Below, piece after piece: positions 13,087 to 26,166 of a stretch of 64,000 nucleotides of DNA. How positions within the stretch are numbered: the stretch's first letter is position 1; each line of letters starts with the position of its first letter. Both the position numbers and the translations under genes were made by a program. The notes under the pieces are model-generated. The model saw only the letters and a program-made list of their open reading frames with translations. It was not told the origin of the DNA and did no database searches. The DNA is from Podocnemis expansa (taxonomy: Eukaryota; Chordata; Testudines; Podocnemididae), in the NCBI GenBank assembly GCA_007922195.1, contig ML682008.1, forward strand, positions 8,960,877-9,024,876. Direction: 5' to 3'.

Positions 13087-13494
13087 TAAATGCTACATTT
13101 AGGCCACATAGTTCTTGTCCAACTTCCTCAAAAAGTGGTAAGAAGCAGCAAAGGATATCTAAAATTAGAGATTCCAGGCAGACAGCAGCCAAAGAAGTCA
13201 TTGAAAAAATTGCCTTCTCTCTCTCCTGGTCACCTGTTCCCAGCTTATACCAGAGAAGACTCATAATACCCTTGAGGGCAGAATTTAAGACATGCTGTAT
13301 TCCTGCCTTTAAGCACACTGAGAAATTTGTACTAAAGATGATGCTTACTAGACAACACACCAAATCTTCTCCGAATTCATTAGAAGACCAACTCCATTAG
13401 CAATAAACATTGAGAGTCATTGCAGTGGTTGCTAACTCTATTCCTGCAGCTGCGATTTTCATCAACTGCTTCTCTGGTAACTTAAGACAGGTTC

Positions 13495-13920
13495 ATCACG
13501 CATGGGTAGTGGGATTTTCAAAGGCACCTGCGGACTAGATTCATAGAAAGGCCTTGAGTGGTGGCTGCACTACAGAGCTTACAGCACCATATCTGTACCG
13601 ATAGAAACACCTAGTTTGTCAGTCCCTCCAAGACTTAAGTGTGAGCTAGGCACTGATAATCAGGACTTACATGACTGTAGACATGCCCACGGACAGAAAC
13701 TTAGCCACCTAGCAACTTTAGGCCCCAACAAGTGTAGAGGATGTTAAACAGGGCTTTTGTGAATGCCAGTGGCATCTAAATGTTGGACTTAAAAATCTGA
13801 AATGGCAGTCAAGCACCAGCAATCCTCTTGTGAATCTGTCACTGAGTGACTTGGGAGCATGGATCTCATTGAAAATCAATGGGAGTGATGCACCAAGGTC
13901 ACTTAAGTATTATCATATAT
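13495..13920. repeat. Diverged foldback-type repeat
   Basis: GGGATTTTCAAAGGCACCTG at the left and GTGACTTGGGAGCATGGATC, CATTGAAAATCAATGGGAGT at the right resemble a known amniote pattern of 'TTTTCAAAAG-CACCTAAGTGACTTAGGAGC' inverted repeats. The copy is old and its borders are uncertain. A related copy is at 24815-24955. Confidence 0.45.
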
Positions 13921-16198
13921 AAACTATAGATATAGTTTAAACTCCATCTATTAAGCAAGAATTTTAGAGCTAAGTTTTTAACTGTATGCATATGCTTCCT
14001 TAAAAATATCTTTTTTTTTTAATTTCAATACTAACGATAATGTAATCTAAACAGCTCTAGAGTAACCGTTCTTCCAGCAATATGCATATTTCCTTGGCAT
14101 TTCACTCAGCTGTGCATTTGAGCTCTCAACACAGTTAGTGGGTACAAGTTAACATTATGCCCTCATCATGTCACAATGCTTTCTAAATGAGAATCGGTAA
14201 TATTGACCGGCAGTCTTCAAATGAACATCAACATCTTTTAGCTTTCCTTGAGAGATTTTTAAATATACATAATAACTGGAGGTGCTCCAAGAAGGCCAAT
14301 TCATCCTTTGTGTGAGCTCTCAGATTTTTCCATGCTGAGATGCTTTTAACTCTGGAAAGTAACATACACTTCTCCATGTAATGGTTGTCCTACAGATACT
14401 GATATGATAGAAGGTAGTTCACTTAAACCATCAAATACAAACCAGGCTTTTATATAAAAAGTAGACTGCATATAAAAGAGCTTGTTTTGACCAGCCGTTG
14501 TTGGCCGGTGAATGCAAACTGGTTGCAATTCACTTGCAGGGCTCATCAAAGAATGAGTTCTCAAGTTAAACCATTTTTGATAAGCAAAAAAGCTTTGATG
14601 TGAATGCAGATTTCCTTTTGCTCTAGGTTCACCTGTTTTCTGTAATACACAGCAAACGCTGGCACTGTGGATAACAGTGGGTTTTCAACTGACTTCAGTG
14701 AGAGCAGGATCAGCCATTGTTACTGTCGCTGATGAATAAGCATAATTATTTCTGCTCACAACTATAATGTCAATTACAGGAAAGTAATCAGCATTAGTGA
14801 AAGGCAATTGCCACTTCCATTGACGGGATGCTGGCAGTTTACTATTGGTGACACTTTACAACGACATGGCCTGGGTGCTATCTAAATATTTATATCTAAC
14901 TAAATGATATCCATTGACTACAAAGTGGGGGGGAAACATATCTAATAAAAGTTAGCAATTGCACTTTAAAAATTCAGATCATGACAGAGACAGTGGTGCT
15001 ACATCTTTAAATGTCTGGAGAAACATATTTCATCTTTAATTCCCCATTTTCCTATTCAGAGCAAGTGCCGCCCAGGACTGGTTTTCGAGTGGACTCCTCT
15101 GGCAAGTATTCTTCAGACTTCATTGTTCTGTAAAATAACTGTCCTCCATTATATGTTTAAATAACTGTTCTTCCTCTCATCATTTCTCTCAGATACAGCC
15201 AATCATGCGTATGCAGTCATCATTCCATATAGTACAATTTTTTTTTTAATTTTCGTATTTAACTAGTGTGGGTTGAAAAGTGATAAGCACTAAAGCTGTC
15301 CCTAATGGGGAGTCTCATTTGGAGCAAAGTGTTCCTTTATCCTCAGCCAGCGTATGTGTTCGTGTAACAGTGTTTTATATGCTCTGTGGTGGCGTTATTC
15401 ATTTAACCAATGCCAGGAACATTCAAAAAATAGTTCAGTCTACCTGATGATAGAAGATTATTTAGATATTTTTAATCCCTCTGTACCATGTAATGAATCC
15501 AAGGTTCACACAATAAAGCCCAGAAAGGAGCTGGTGTGCACACCACAGTTTTATTTCATCCATACACATTTTCTGTCTGTCTATAAAAGAAACAACCAAA
15601 CAAAAATGTCTTTTTTCAAAATAAGAACTTTGTGGATGTTTCAGTGTTTTTGAAATGTCAGGCATACATCAAAGTGGAAAGAATTCATTCCATTTCCTGA
15701 AATCTCATGTTGCTAAATAATAGCAACAAGTGCTGCTATGCCATTGAGGGTTGTTTTGACTTTCCCATTGAAGTCTACTCTAAGGCCCATATCCTGCAGA
15801 CACATAAATCCCTGGTCTTGTGTGCCTAAATGTTTACAGAAACAGAGCTTTATGTTATTGTTGGATACCCGCTGATGCTTATAGATTGACTACAAAATTC
15901 CTGATCAAATGAAACATAGAATAAATCTCCATTAGGGTACAGATTTAATTTTTAACTTTTCTTGTTTTCTGTATTGCAGCCTTCATTTACTAGCTCTTCC
16001 TTTGCATACATGCGTAAAAATGTTCACATTAAAAAAAAACTCATGTTCAAAATTAATAGGTTCATAATTGCTCTTAAAACTTTTCCGGAGCATTTGAAAC
16101 TCTGATATGAACATACTGTTTTCACATTATTTGCAATTCATCATAGTATTTTGCAAATTCCTGATTTATCTCATAGTTCTTAGTTTTTTTTAATTCCC

Positions 16199-16225
16199 CC
16201 CCACACACACACACACATACACACT
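16199..16225 (+). repeat. (CA)n microsatellite
   Basis: A short CACACACACACACACA run with one interruption, after a C-run. Confidence 0.9.
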
Positions 16226-18371
16226 ACTAGTCACCTTGAGCAAGAAAGTCCAAACAAATCTTTATTTGTAGCAGGAAAATTCAATAAGCACAGCAACAGT
16301 GCCCAGTTTTTCTAATACAGCTGTGAATTCTTGTTTTAATGAAAATGTAGAAGAGATTCAAGAAGAAATATTTCATTACAGCATCATCCTCTGTGCCAAC
16401 TTAATCCATAAAAATGTTATTTTTTGCATTTGTGAGGCTTGAAATCATTCATAAACTGAATCTTTCATTTCAATGTATGAGATCTCGCTGTTGTTCATTA
16501 ACAAATAATTTTCATATTATAAACCAAATTTCCTTTCATTAGGACTCAACATTTGGCTTTCTCCAGTGTTCTGTAGCGCCTTTACTGTCTCGTAATGAGA
16601 TCATTGTCTGTCTCTTGGAGTTCACAGAACAATGGGGTTCATGGGGTTCCCAGATAGTTTTATATGTTAGTGCTTGGGTCTGTGTTGTCTCTTCCTGGCC
16701 AAATGCTCCCTGAGAAAAAAATCCCACTTTAAATAAAAAAGGAAGAATGATTCCAACCAATCCTCTTAATCTTCAGTATAATCAACTGTTAGCTGCCAAG
16801 AGCAAAGTAAGGGGATATAAGGCACGTTCTGATTCCCCTATGCAGACTGCCTATATCACTGCCTTGTGGACAGGAGAAGAGCAACCACCAACGAACTATC
16901 ACTCAGAATGCCATGTAAGTGAGTTGAGAGTGAGTACTTTACCACCACCTAAACTACACGGAGTGGAGCTGATTAGGTGGGGAAAGTAAGCTGTACCAGG
17001 AAAGGAGCTGCCACTGCTCCAATGGAGTAAGAAAGCAAAGCCCAAATTGTTATTCTGTAACAATTCAGTCCTGCTTTGCTCCTTAAAGGTGTGACACTAT
17101 CTACTACCCATTACTTGAGGTGGACTGCAAAGTGCCAATCTAGCGAAACAAAGTTCGATAATCATCGAATACTTACTACCAGGAGAGAATCATCTTAGGG
17201 CATGAATGTTGTTCTGCTCTCAGTAAGGCCATTTTTGCTTTGTGGATTTGATCCATGGCAAAATTCCACGATCTTCACCAGGAAAAAAAAGGCATAATTT
17301 GGCATATACAGCAATCCTTGCCAGAGTAAAAGATACTCAAGGCCTGAATCTTACAGGGCCAGAGACTGAGCATAATACCTTTTTAAAGGATCTCATTTGC
17401 CCCATATCCTTCTTCCTTCTGTCCCTCATTTACTTTTAGAAGTGTTGTACTACTTGATAGGAAAATGGAATATCTAGTAGTATTTCCCTGGATGGAGCAA
17501 AATTCCACTTTTAAAGAAAATTTGCCAGTGATTCAGGAACACTGCTGGCACTACACTGATGGCTAAATACTAGTAGCTGACGTCTAATGTAATGCCTTTT
17601 GCCAAGGCTGATTGGCATACAAAATCACTAATTAGTCAGAGAGCTTCCAAAATGACACATTAGGGTGATCTGAGGAGTTGCAAGATCCCTGCATAAAATA
17701 TTTTTGGCCTAGACCTAAAGGCCTGGACCTAAACTAATTAACTCTGTGTGGCCAGAGAGTGGGCTTTAGAAAAGAAAAATACCATGTATTTTTGTACAGA
17801 TGCCCATCCTGGTATCTGACTCCCAAAATAATACCTTTTTCATCATCATAAAAATAGGCAGCATAAAAATTTCAAGTGTTGGTATTCAGTGATTTAAAAA
17901 AAATTGCCAGCAATATAATTTTATTAATTTTACTTGTTTGTTTGTTGGTTATGAGGTTTGTCTCAGTGTTTTTGCCAGAAACTTATTACTCACAAGCTGA
18001 CACTCATCTTCTCCATATCTACATTCAGAAGCACATACTGCATTTAAATCAACATGAAATGCTCCCTTGATGGACTGTTCCTACCAGTGCCATTCATCAT
18101 TAAAGCTGAAATTTCAAAACTGGTCCCTGGTTTCTAGTTATTACAGGGCCTGCAGGACACTTCTGTAGTTAACCTATGTGCAGGACCTGGATAGGCAAAA
18201 ATATTGTTAGATTAAAATTCTTCTACCTGTGTCAACTTGTAGAATAACTTGCTCATTAATTTAACATTTTTTTGTGCAAGTGGGCATTTGTCAGAGAAAT
18301 TTAAGTGAGTTAACATACAGGGTATTTTGAAGCTTTTATGGTTATGTAGGTTAAGTAGCACCACAAGGCTA

Positions 18372-19575
18372 AGGGCTGGATGCACAAATGAAGTTAATTG
18401 CCTACTAGTTTCAGGACTGCTGCAATGCCCAAAACTTCCACTGAAACGTGGAGGTGCCCAAATTCACTGGACACCTAAAATTTCAAGGTAAAATTTCCCT
18501 CACCTATGGTTTTGCCTCTGATCATGCATCTTGCTAGCTCTCTAGGTGTTTGTATGTGTATCTCCTGCCAAAATCCCAGAGTGATTGATAAACTAGCCAC
18601 CTAAGTCATGTCCAGGGTCTGACCCAGCAGATGTGCCCAGAACCTGCCTACGAAAATCATGTCCCATTCACAATCAAGCTGGAGGAAGAGATTGTGGTGC
18701 CCACTTATAACTTTTAGTCCGCTGGTTAGAACACTCACCTGGGATGGGAGACACAATCCCCCTCCTTCCCCATGGAGAGAGGAAGTGTTTAAATAAATGG
18801 GTCCCTTATCTCTTGGGCGAGTACTCTAACCATTATGCCATGGACTACTTTAATGTGGAGGTTGGCTCACTCAGTCTTTCCTGTTGAAGCTGTTCTATTG
18901 TAGAAATTCAAGACTGATTGGAGCAGAGGACTGGTCTCCCACATGGGTGCCGTAGCCATTGGACTATCGAGCCAGTCACATGCATTCACTTTCTCTGTTT
19001 CTGCCCCGGTCCCTCTTTATGGAACAGCTTCAATGGAACAGATTGATAGCACTCTGCATTGGAATATCCCATAGTTCAATGGGCAGACCACTTTCCTGAG
19101 AATTCAGTGGTCTCCTCTTAATATCCTTTCTCATCCCCAGCATTGATAGAGGAATTAAACCTGCATCTTTCACATTCCAGGTAAAGGCACTAACCTCATG
19201 CTACAAGGTGTAAGATAGGCACCACTGTTTTCTGCTTTTCTTGATAAAAATGGCATAAGCAACTAGCTCTAGAACAGGGTTCACAGCTGAGATTGACAGG
19301 TGCTTCCCCACAGCTTGAACTTTGCTGCCTATATGTGAGCTGCATGGTGCTTAGCACCTACCCCTCTTTTTGGCATCTTCCAGTGGCTAGCTTAGGTTAA
19401 CACCCTGCCTAGTGTACTGACTTTTGTGAACTGGAAACTAAGGCACCTATCACTCCCCATTCGTTAAATGGTGGGCCAAGGTGCTGAACCTGGGCTTTGT
19501 GCTTTTCTGGCCTCCTAAAAGTGAGGCGTTGTGATGCTGAGTATCACAACTAACTTCTTTTTTACATCCAGCCCT
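18372..19575. mobile_element. 1.2-kb DNA element with AGGGCTGGATG terminal inverted repeats
   Basis: The left end AGGGCTGGATGCACAAA and right end TTTTTTACATCCAGCCCT form an 11-base perfect inverted repeat. The interior contains tRNA-like phrases such as CTGGTTAGAACACTCACCTG and, in the opposite sense, CTCTAACCATTATGCCATGG. I recognise the interior as a widespread reptilian repeat but cannot name it. I see no transposase frame and no clear target duplication. Confidence 0.6.
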
Positions 19576-19922
19576 CAGTGTGTACATTGTCTTTTAATGC
19601 AAGGATTAGTGACTGCTGCATATCTGAATGTAGTGAAGGATTTGGAAAAAGTTTGTGGTGCTTTATGAGATCTTACACGCACCTTACTATATTTGAATAG
19701 ACAGCAGCGCTGCAGATCTAGCACCTCCCAGCACCATCCATTTTATATCTTTTTGTTTAAGAACTTTGTTACTTTCATATAAATCATTTACATGATTGAC
19801 CAGCAATGCTCCTCTGCAATTGCTGCTGCCTGTGCTGTCTAGGCCTGTCTTCTTAAATTCTCATCCTGCCATTACAGGAGATTCACACAAATGCAGGGAT
19901 CCTTGGTTATTTCTAAAATACA

Positions 19923-20210
19923 GGGCTCAGTTAAGTCAACTTAATAAGGTCTACTTAAAGTCGACTTTATTAAGTCGACTTAGTGAGTCACCGTTTGTTT
20001 TATAAAGTTGACTTAAAAGACTCTGCTGCCCTCAGTCGACTTTATTAAGTCAACTTCAATAGGCACGGTGCATTGAGTCTACTTAATAAAGTTGACTTAA
20101 CCCTTAAAGTCGACTTTAAGGGCAAGTACGTAAGTCAACTTAATGAACTCCAAATGTGGCCAGGGAGTTGCTTAAGTCAAGTTAAGCCTCCTTAAGTTGA
20201 CCTAAGCCCC
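19923..20210. repeat. Palindrome array built on AAGTCGACTT
   Basis: At least a dozen copies of AAGTCGACTT or its CpG-decayed forms AAGTCAACTT/AAGTTGACTT alternate in both senses (for example TTTATTAAGTCGACTTAGTG). The outer ends GGGCTCAGTTAAGTCAACTT and (reverse-complemented) GGGGCTTAGGTCAACTTAAG are inverted repeats. A homologous array lies at 56360-56671. I could not define a flush target duplication here. Confidence 0.75.
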
Positions 20211-22006
20211 TAATGAGGTGCACCTCAGAGCATAGGACTGGCATGTTAGGCCCTGATACAAAGTACACTGAAGTAAATAAGAAAATTCTCATTGATGTCA
20301 AGAGATTTTTTTTATCACACCCAATGCAGCTAGCCTTAATACTAGTGACTGGGCTACATGTAATGTCAATGCACCTTCTTCTTTTGCACAAATTCTTCAT
20401 TTTAAAATTCCTTGGGATATAGTCTGTCACTGTCACATGCTAAGGCCCCTAAACACCACTCCAGCAAGTGTAAAGAGGTCACTAATACACCACAGTGGGT
20501 TGTGGAGTATTATCCCTGCACAGGCATAGTACAGAGCCACCATGTATAGCTTTATGCTCCTTCTAACTCCACCCCACAAGTCCCAGGAAAGAGGGTCTTT
20601 GAGTGGTGGGACAAGAGGTGGAAAGCCCATAGCATGTTGTGCTATAAAGATGCTAGATTGTACTGCTGTCCATAGAGAGAGGATAGTCCAGGACAGAGTG
20701 CTATAGTAGTAAGGAGCCCCCAGATCTACCACCTTTGATCACTCATCTTCTAGATGGCATCTCCTGAGTATACAATACAGATACAATAGAGAAAGTGCTA
20801 ACTTTTTGGTGAATGAAATTGTGATACAGACAACCTAACCAATCTGATAAAAATAAAGATCCTTGGTAGCTTTAATTTTGGGGTAGATGGCATGATGGCG
20901 TTGAAAACTGTGAAAAACATTATCTCAAGTTATGTATTATAGTGATATCTGTAAAAGAGACCACTTTAATTATTCACTTACCCATCTTAGGAGGCATTCC
21001 CAAAGTATGCCCAAATGTATTGAGCAAAATACTGCTCTGAGACTATTAGAAGCCCATGTCTGTTACACAGCCTGTTCTTATCAGTCTGTTGAGTGCTCCC
21101 TGTATTTCCTTTAAAAATTAATTTCCTCTCTCTTTTTGTGATGTGTGCATTAAAGCCCAAAATTATGACTATTACTTTTTATATAATAGGAGCTTTTCAA
21201 TGAACTAAACGTATTTCCAGGAATTTCATTTTAAAGATTCACAGTGCTCCTGAGGTGAAAGAGTGTATGACCAGTTTCACTACAGAATATATTTTTACAC
21301 TGAGGTTACAGTGATCTTAAAAACAGGAATTTCATTGATTTATAAAGTTACTAAAACTTTAATCTAGTGAAAGAGTGTTCAAGTTAATGTTATATTATCT
21401 GTCCATTTTAAACCCATCGTTTTAGGAGCTTCAAATGCTAGCTATCACAAAAATTCTTTATTGAATGTATTAGCTAAGAGTGAAATATTGTAAAGTTACA
21501 CTATACAAGATGGCATACTATTTATACCTGTGTAAACTAAAATGGGCTTTTCCTTAATGGTTATTTAGTTCCACTGACTTCTAATTAGAGCTGATCATAT
21601 TTCAAATACCTCCCTCTCCCATTTCAAATTAATATTTTAAGACTTTGAAGAAATATATTAAAGTTACTAATTAAATATTGTTGCTGATGGAGGAGAAAAC
21701 ATATAATCCAAAGACAATCATGGGAAGAAAGCAGTACATTATGCTATGTATCATGGCCAGAATTTGCCTCGTACTGTTTATCTGTAATTACCTTCTAGTA
21801 TGGCTAAAGTGTACATTATTGCACACCAGCGTGTTTAGTGATATCTTCATATTCAAGTATCTGTGTCTGTTAGTCTGTGTACAGCACACTGTTTTCAATA
21901 TAATTTTCACCACTTCTAACAGAACCATCATTAATTGTTTCCAATTAACTAACCACCGGGATTCTCAGTTTTTCAAAGAAAAATGAAAATTCATTACTCA
22001 GTGTGA

Positions 22007-22219
<213 letters not shown>

Positions 22220-23366
22220 TAGAAGTCCAAGTAAAAAGAATTTTTTCCTGTTCATTCATTGAAAAAGACAGGTCTCTCAAACTGTCAGCATCTCCATTTA
22301 AAATATGTCATTGAAAATCATTTTGTATTAAGCTAGGAAGAGTGCACTCTGCAACATTTTTTGAGAACTGAATGCTATTTTGCCTCTTACTTACAAGAAA
22401 TAGTTGCTCTCCTGAAAGATGAAATACTGAAGTCAACCAGTAGATTTTCGTTCAAATGTTATATGGGTATGCATGAATACTATGCTGTGCTAAGTAATGG
22501 AAATGTAAACACAGGCTGTACCTATAGGGAATGTGTGGTATTAGAGCGTACTGTTAGTGAACTCTTTCATCTCTGGGAACATGCATACCACATTTACTGA
22601 AATTTCTGCACCTGTCAGTGAAATCTGGCCTCCACTGAGGCTAATGGGAGTTTCATCATGGACTTAATTAAGTCATGACTTCATCCATATTTAAATAATG
22701 ATTTGTGATCTTCAGTAACTTAGCCAGAGGTTATGGATACAGCAGAGCATGGGTGAGGTTCTGTGGCCTGTGATGTGCAGGACGGCAAACTGAATGATAA
22801 CAGTGGTCCTTTCTCCCTTTAAAGTCTATAAAACTCAACCCACTGTGTAATTAAGTGTATTAATTACCTACTAGAAAATGTCACAGCAGGTCATATACTG
22901 AAAAAACAATGAAAGTGTATTAAAATGTGTGTCATGTACATAGCGTTGCTGTCTACATGATAAATTGCCTTGATTTTATTTCTTTGACCATTTCATTTGC
23001 TCCCTGTGCACTAATCCACTTCCACGTGGATTTTTTCTAAATTCAAAATTTCTGAGAAGCTTCAGATAGATGCCTTTTATAAATAAAAACAATTAAAAAT
23101 ACAAACCTTGTACAGAATAGCTCCCTTTTTTCTATCCCAATACAGAATTTCCCTCCAAAAGTCACCTGGTCTAAGGCCCTGGCCATCTCATTCTGCACTA
23201 GTGACAGGTTTAAGAACCAACAACTTGTGATGCTTTAGGAGATTTATGCCACTAGGAAGGAGAGATCTTCACCTTTCCAAAGATGCATCTAGCATGGGCT
23301 TGTAGCCTTCCAAGGCCTCAAAACCTTAAATAATTATTAAACTTCTTGGCTTTAGAGGTGAAGGAA

Positions 23367-23430
23367 TCAAAGAATTGTAGGACTGGAAGGGACCTCAAAA
23401 GATTTTCTACTCCAGTCCCTGGCACTTAAC
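23367..23430 (-). mobile_element. CR1-like 3' tail fragment
   Basis: AGAATTGTAGGACTGGAAGG, GACCTCAAAAGA and CTCCAGTCCCTGGCACTTA form the reverse-strand CR1 3' end of a different subfamily from the copy at 10040. Confidence 0.8.
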
Positions 23431-23794
23431 ACTTTTAAAATTCACCAAACTATTATAATACTTTTTTTTGGTAAAATATGTGGCATATATTCAATATATG
23501 ATTCAGGGGGCATATGATTTATTTTTAATGGCACTTATTTGGAGTGACTTACATGACTCAGTCATGGCTCTGCAACTCAGGACTGATGTAGCCGTCTCAA
23601 ACCTATATTGATAAAACTGTATATCATCATCTACTATTTATTCTCTATTGCTTACATGCCACAGTGGTATCCTTCTTAGATTTAAATATTATATATCCAA
23701 AATAGAATGGTTGCCACTAAAATGTTAATACTTACTATCTGAGAAACCAGACTTATTTCCTATATTTCAAATAATGTATTGTCACATATACCAC

Positions 23795-23980
23795 TGTAGG
23801 ATAAGTATTGATAAAAAGGAAAAATGGCCAACTGGTTCATATCAATGGCCACCTAGCCTAGTGTCCTGTCTTCCAAAAGTAGCTGCTTCCAGATGCTTCA
23901 GAGGGAATGAAAAAAACAGGGCAGCTACTGAGTGAGCCATTACCTGTCATCCAGTTCCAGCGTCTGTAGTAAGAACCTTA
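23795..23980 (-). repeat. Old LINE-like repeat, left part (interrupted)
   Basis: The order GGCCAACTGG-TCATATCAATGG-CCTAGTGTCCTGTCT, AGATGCTTCAGAGGGAATGA, TGTCATCCAGTTCCAG is a familiar reptile repeat, probably CR1 3' region on the reverse strand. It stops at 23980 and resumes at 24482, exactly around the palindromic element between them. Confidence 0.65.
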
Positions 23981-24478
23981 AGCTATGACCACACATACAT
24001 AGTTAAATCAATTTAAGTTAAATCGATCTAACTGAATCACTATAAAAGTCATTAAATCGATTTAAGTTAAATTGATTTAACTGGTCTCCACTAAAAGACC
24101 AAATTGAACTAGCTTGTCCATGGACAGAACTTGCTAGTTCAGTTTAGGAGAGTGGCACCATGAGAGGTGTGGCAAGATGGCCTCCTGGAAGGGCCACCCC
24201 CACCCAATACATGGAGAAAGGATAGCACCATGGGAAGGAGAAGGGCAAGAGTGTTAAATCAAAGTAACACATCCACGCGGCATTATTTTGAAATAACAAT
24301 TTCGATTTAACCATCATTTCAGTATAATGCTAAGTTTTATTATATCAAAATGACTTTCCTTATTGCATGATAAGGGAGTTCCTTATCTCGATATAAGGAA
24401 ACGTAGTATGAACCTGCAATCTTTTAAATCAAAATAATCTGCATTATTTCTATTTAAAGACCGTGTGTGGACATACCC
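23981..24478. mobile_element. Palindromic MITE (GGGTATG clan) with TTA target duplication
   Basis: The ends AGCTATGACCACACA and (reverse-complemented) GGGTATGTCCACACA are inverted repeats. TTA lies flush on both sides (23978-23980 and 24479-24481). The host repeat is cleanly interrupted, which independently fixes the borders. The left interior has AAATCGATTTAAG-type palindromes, the middle is GC-richer, and the right has ATTTTGAAAT/TATCTCGATATAAG-type palindromes. TTA is the classical PIF/Harbinger target. Confidence 0.82.
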
Positions 24479-24481
24479 TTA

Positions 24482-24665
24482 GTGACATTCAAAGTATGAG
24501 GTGGCATCCCTGACCATCTTGACTAATAGTCATTGATGGCATCATTTCCATGAACTTACGTAATTCTTTTTTGAACCCAGTTATAGTTTTGGCTGTCACA
24601 ATGTCACCTACCAATGAGTTCTACAGGTTGACTGCACTTTGTGTAAAGAACGAAATATTGATAGA
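24482..24665 (-). repeat. Old LINE-like repeat, right part (continuation)
   Basis: GGTGGCATCCCTGACCATCT, TGACTAATAGTCATTGATGG, ATTCTTTTTTGAACCCAGTT and AATGAGTTCTACAGGTTGAC continue the repeat that ends at 23980. Confidence 0.65.
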
Positions 24666-24814
24666 AGTGAGGAATGTGGACATTTTAATGATGATTTCTA
24701 TATACTGAAACATAGTCATCATATTTTAAAAACAATGAAACATATACTGATAAATATACATACTCTATTTTGGAGTATATACATTGGGGTCAAATATTGA
24801 AAGCTACCCAAATG

Positions 24815-24955
24815 TATTAGACGCCTAGATCCCATTTTCAAAAGCAACATAGGATCCAGTGTCTCATTGAAAGTCAGTGAGACATAGGTTTCTAAATGCC
24901 AAAATCATTTTTCAAAACAATACTTAGGCACTTTTGAAAATGTTTTCCATTACCT
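24815..24955. repeat. Old foldback repeat
   Basis: CCCATTTTCAAAAGCAACAT on the left and CTTAGGCACTTTTGAAAATG on the right are imperfect inverted arms around TCTCATTGAAAGTCAGTGAG. Its type is like the copy at 13495-13920. Confidence 0.5.
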
Positions 24956-25351
24956 ACAGAAAGTGTCATCATTCAAACAACACTGAAAAGCCACACAGTT
25001 TAGGTTGTTCATCTTCTTTTTTCATCATACAGGCTCAGCATTTGTGAAGAAGACACACTGCTTCTGCATAATTTACTTTCATAATAAAACATATATCAGA
25101 TCTAAATTTTCTCTCCTTTGCGATTCTCTGCTCCTCCATTAAGAGTTGAGCTGCACCACCCATCCCTTTTACCTCTAAACTAGGAGAGGCATGGCTTATG
25201 GCTTATCTGGAAACAACTTCATTTTCCATAAAACAAGCAATGAGATACCTTGACAAGTAGGTTGTTGGAATTTTTCTTTTTTCCCCCAGCTTTTCTGCTG
25301 CATACTGAGGTAACAGAGACCAAAACAAAGCTTCAACTGCCTTTTGTCTTT

Positions 25352-26166
25352 GGCTATGTTCACATGGGGAGGGCTTGTTTCGAAACAAGAGGTTTCGAAA
25401 CAAGCTGTTTCGAAATAACTCTTTATTTCGAAACAACTTATTTCGAGGACAAAAAACTTTGTCCTCGAAATAAGGCATTGAAATAGCAGGTCCACAGTGT
25501 GGACCTGCTATTTCGACAGGGGAGGGGATTGCAGGCACCTGNNNNNNNNNNNNNNNNNNNNNNNNNNNNNNNNNNNNNNNNNNNNNNNNNNNNNNNNNNN
25601 NNNNNNNNNNNNNNNNNNNNNNNNNNNNNNNNNNNNNNNNNNNNNNNNNNNNNNNNNNNNNNNNNNNNNNNNNNNNNNNNNNNNNNNNNNNNNNNNNNNN
25701 NNNNNNNNNNNNNNNNNNNNNNNNNNNNNNNNNNNNNNNNNNNNNNNNNNNNNNNNNNNNNNNNNNNNNNNNNNNNNNNNNNNNNNNNNNNNNNNNNNNN
25801 NNNNNNNNNNNNNNNNNNNNNNNNNNNNNNNNNNNNNNNNNNNNNNNNNNNNNNNNNNNNNNNNNNNNNNNNNNNNNNNNNNNNNNNNNNNNNNNNNNNN
25901 NNNNNNNNNNNNNNNNNNNNNNNNNNNNNNNNNNNNNNNNNTGTTCCGAAACAACATGTCCGAACAGGGCTGTTTCGAAACCTCTGGTTTCGAAACAACC
26001 CTGTTTCGACAGCCAATGAGGTTTAGCTTGTTTCGGAAGGAACACGGCCATTTCGAAACAAGCTGTTTGCTTGTTTCGAAATGGCCGTGCGTCGTGTGGC
26101 CATGGCACTTCTTATTTCGAAACAACCTCGGTTGTTTCGAAATAAGAAGTGTGTGTGGCCATACCC
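25352..26166. mobile_element. Palindromic MITE with TTTCGAAA arrays, TTT target duplication, interrupted by the assembly gap
   Basis: The ends GGCTATGTTCACA and (reverse-complemented) GGGTATGGCCACA lie between flush TTT triplets (25349-25351 and 26167-26169). At least ten exact TTTCGAAA cores flank the gap. Near-perfect hairpins occur at 25481-25515 (17-bp arms, 1-base loop), 26043-26089 (21-bp arms) and 26106-26151 (22-bp arms, 2-base loop). CpG retention suggests this is the youngest member here. Every long frame through this region is an artefact of the repeat and the N run. Confidence 0.8.
25542..25941. other. Assembly gap of 400 N
   Basis: This run of exactly 400 undetermined bases lies inside the palindromic element, beside a 35-base hairpin at its left margin. 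Its true length is unknown. Confidence 0.99.

Noticed and set aside
18722..18756. tRNA-like box B phrase, possible tRNA gene
   Set aside because: Only isolated promoter-like words are present. I cannot draw a cloverleaf, and the segment lies in a TIR repeat.
21678..21986. 102-residue hydrophobic frame shortly upstream of a MAGI2 exon
   Set aside because: It shows no MAGI2 similarity and has stops before the acceptor. The exon itself is set by homology and phase.
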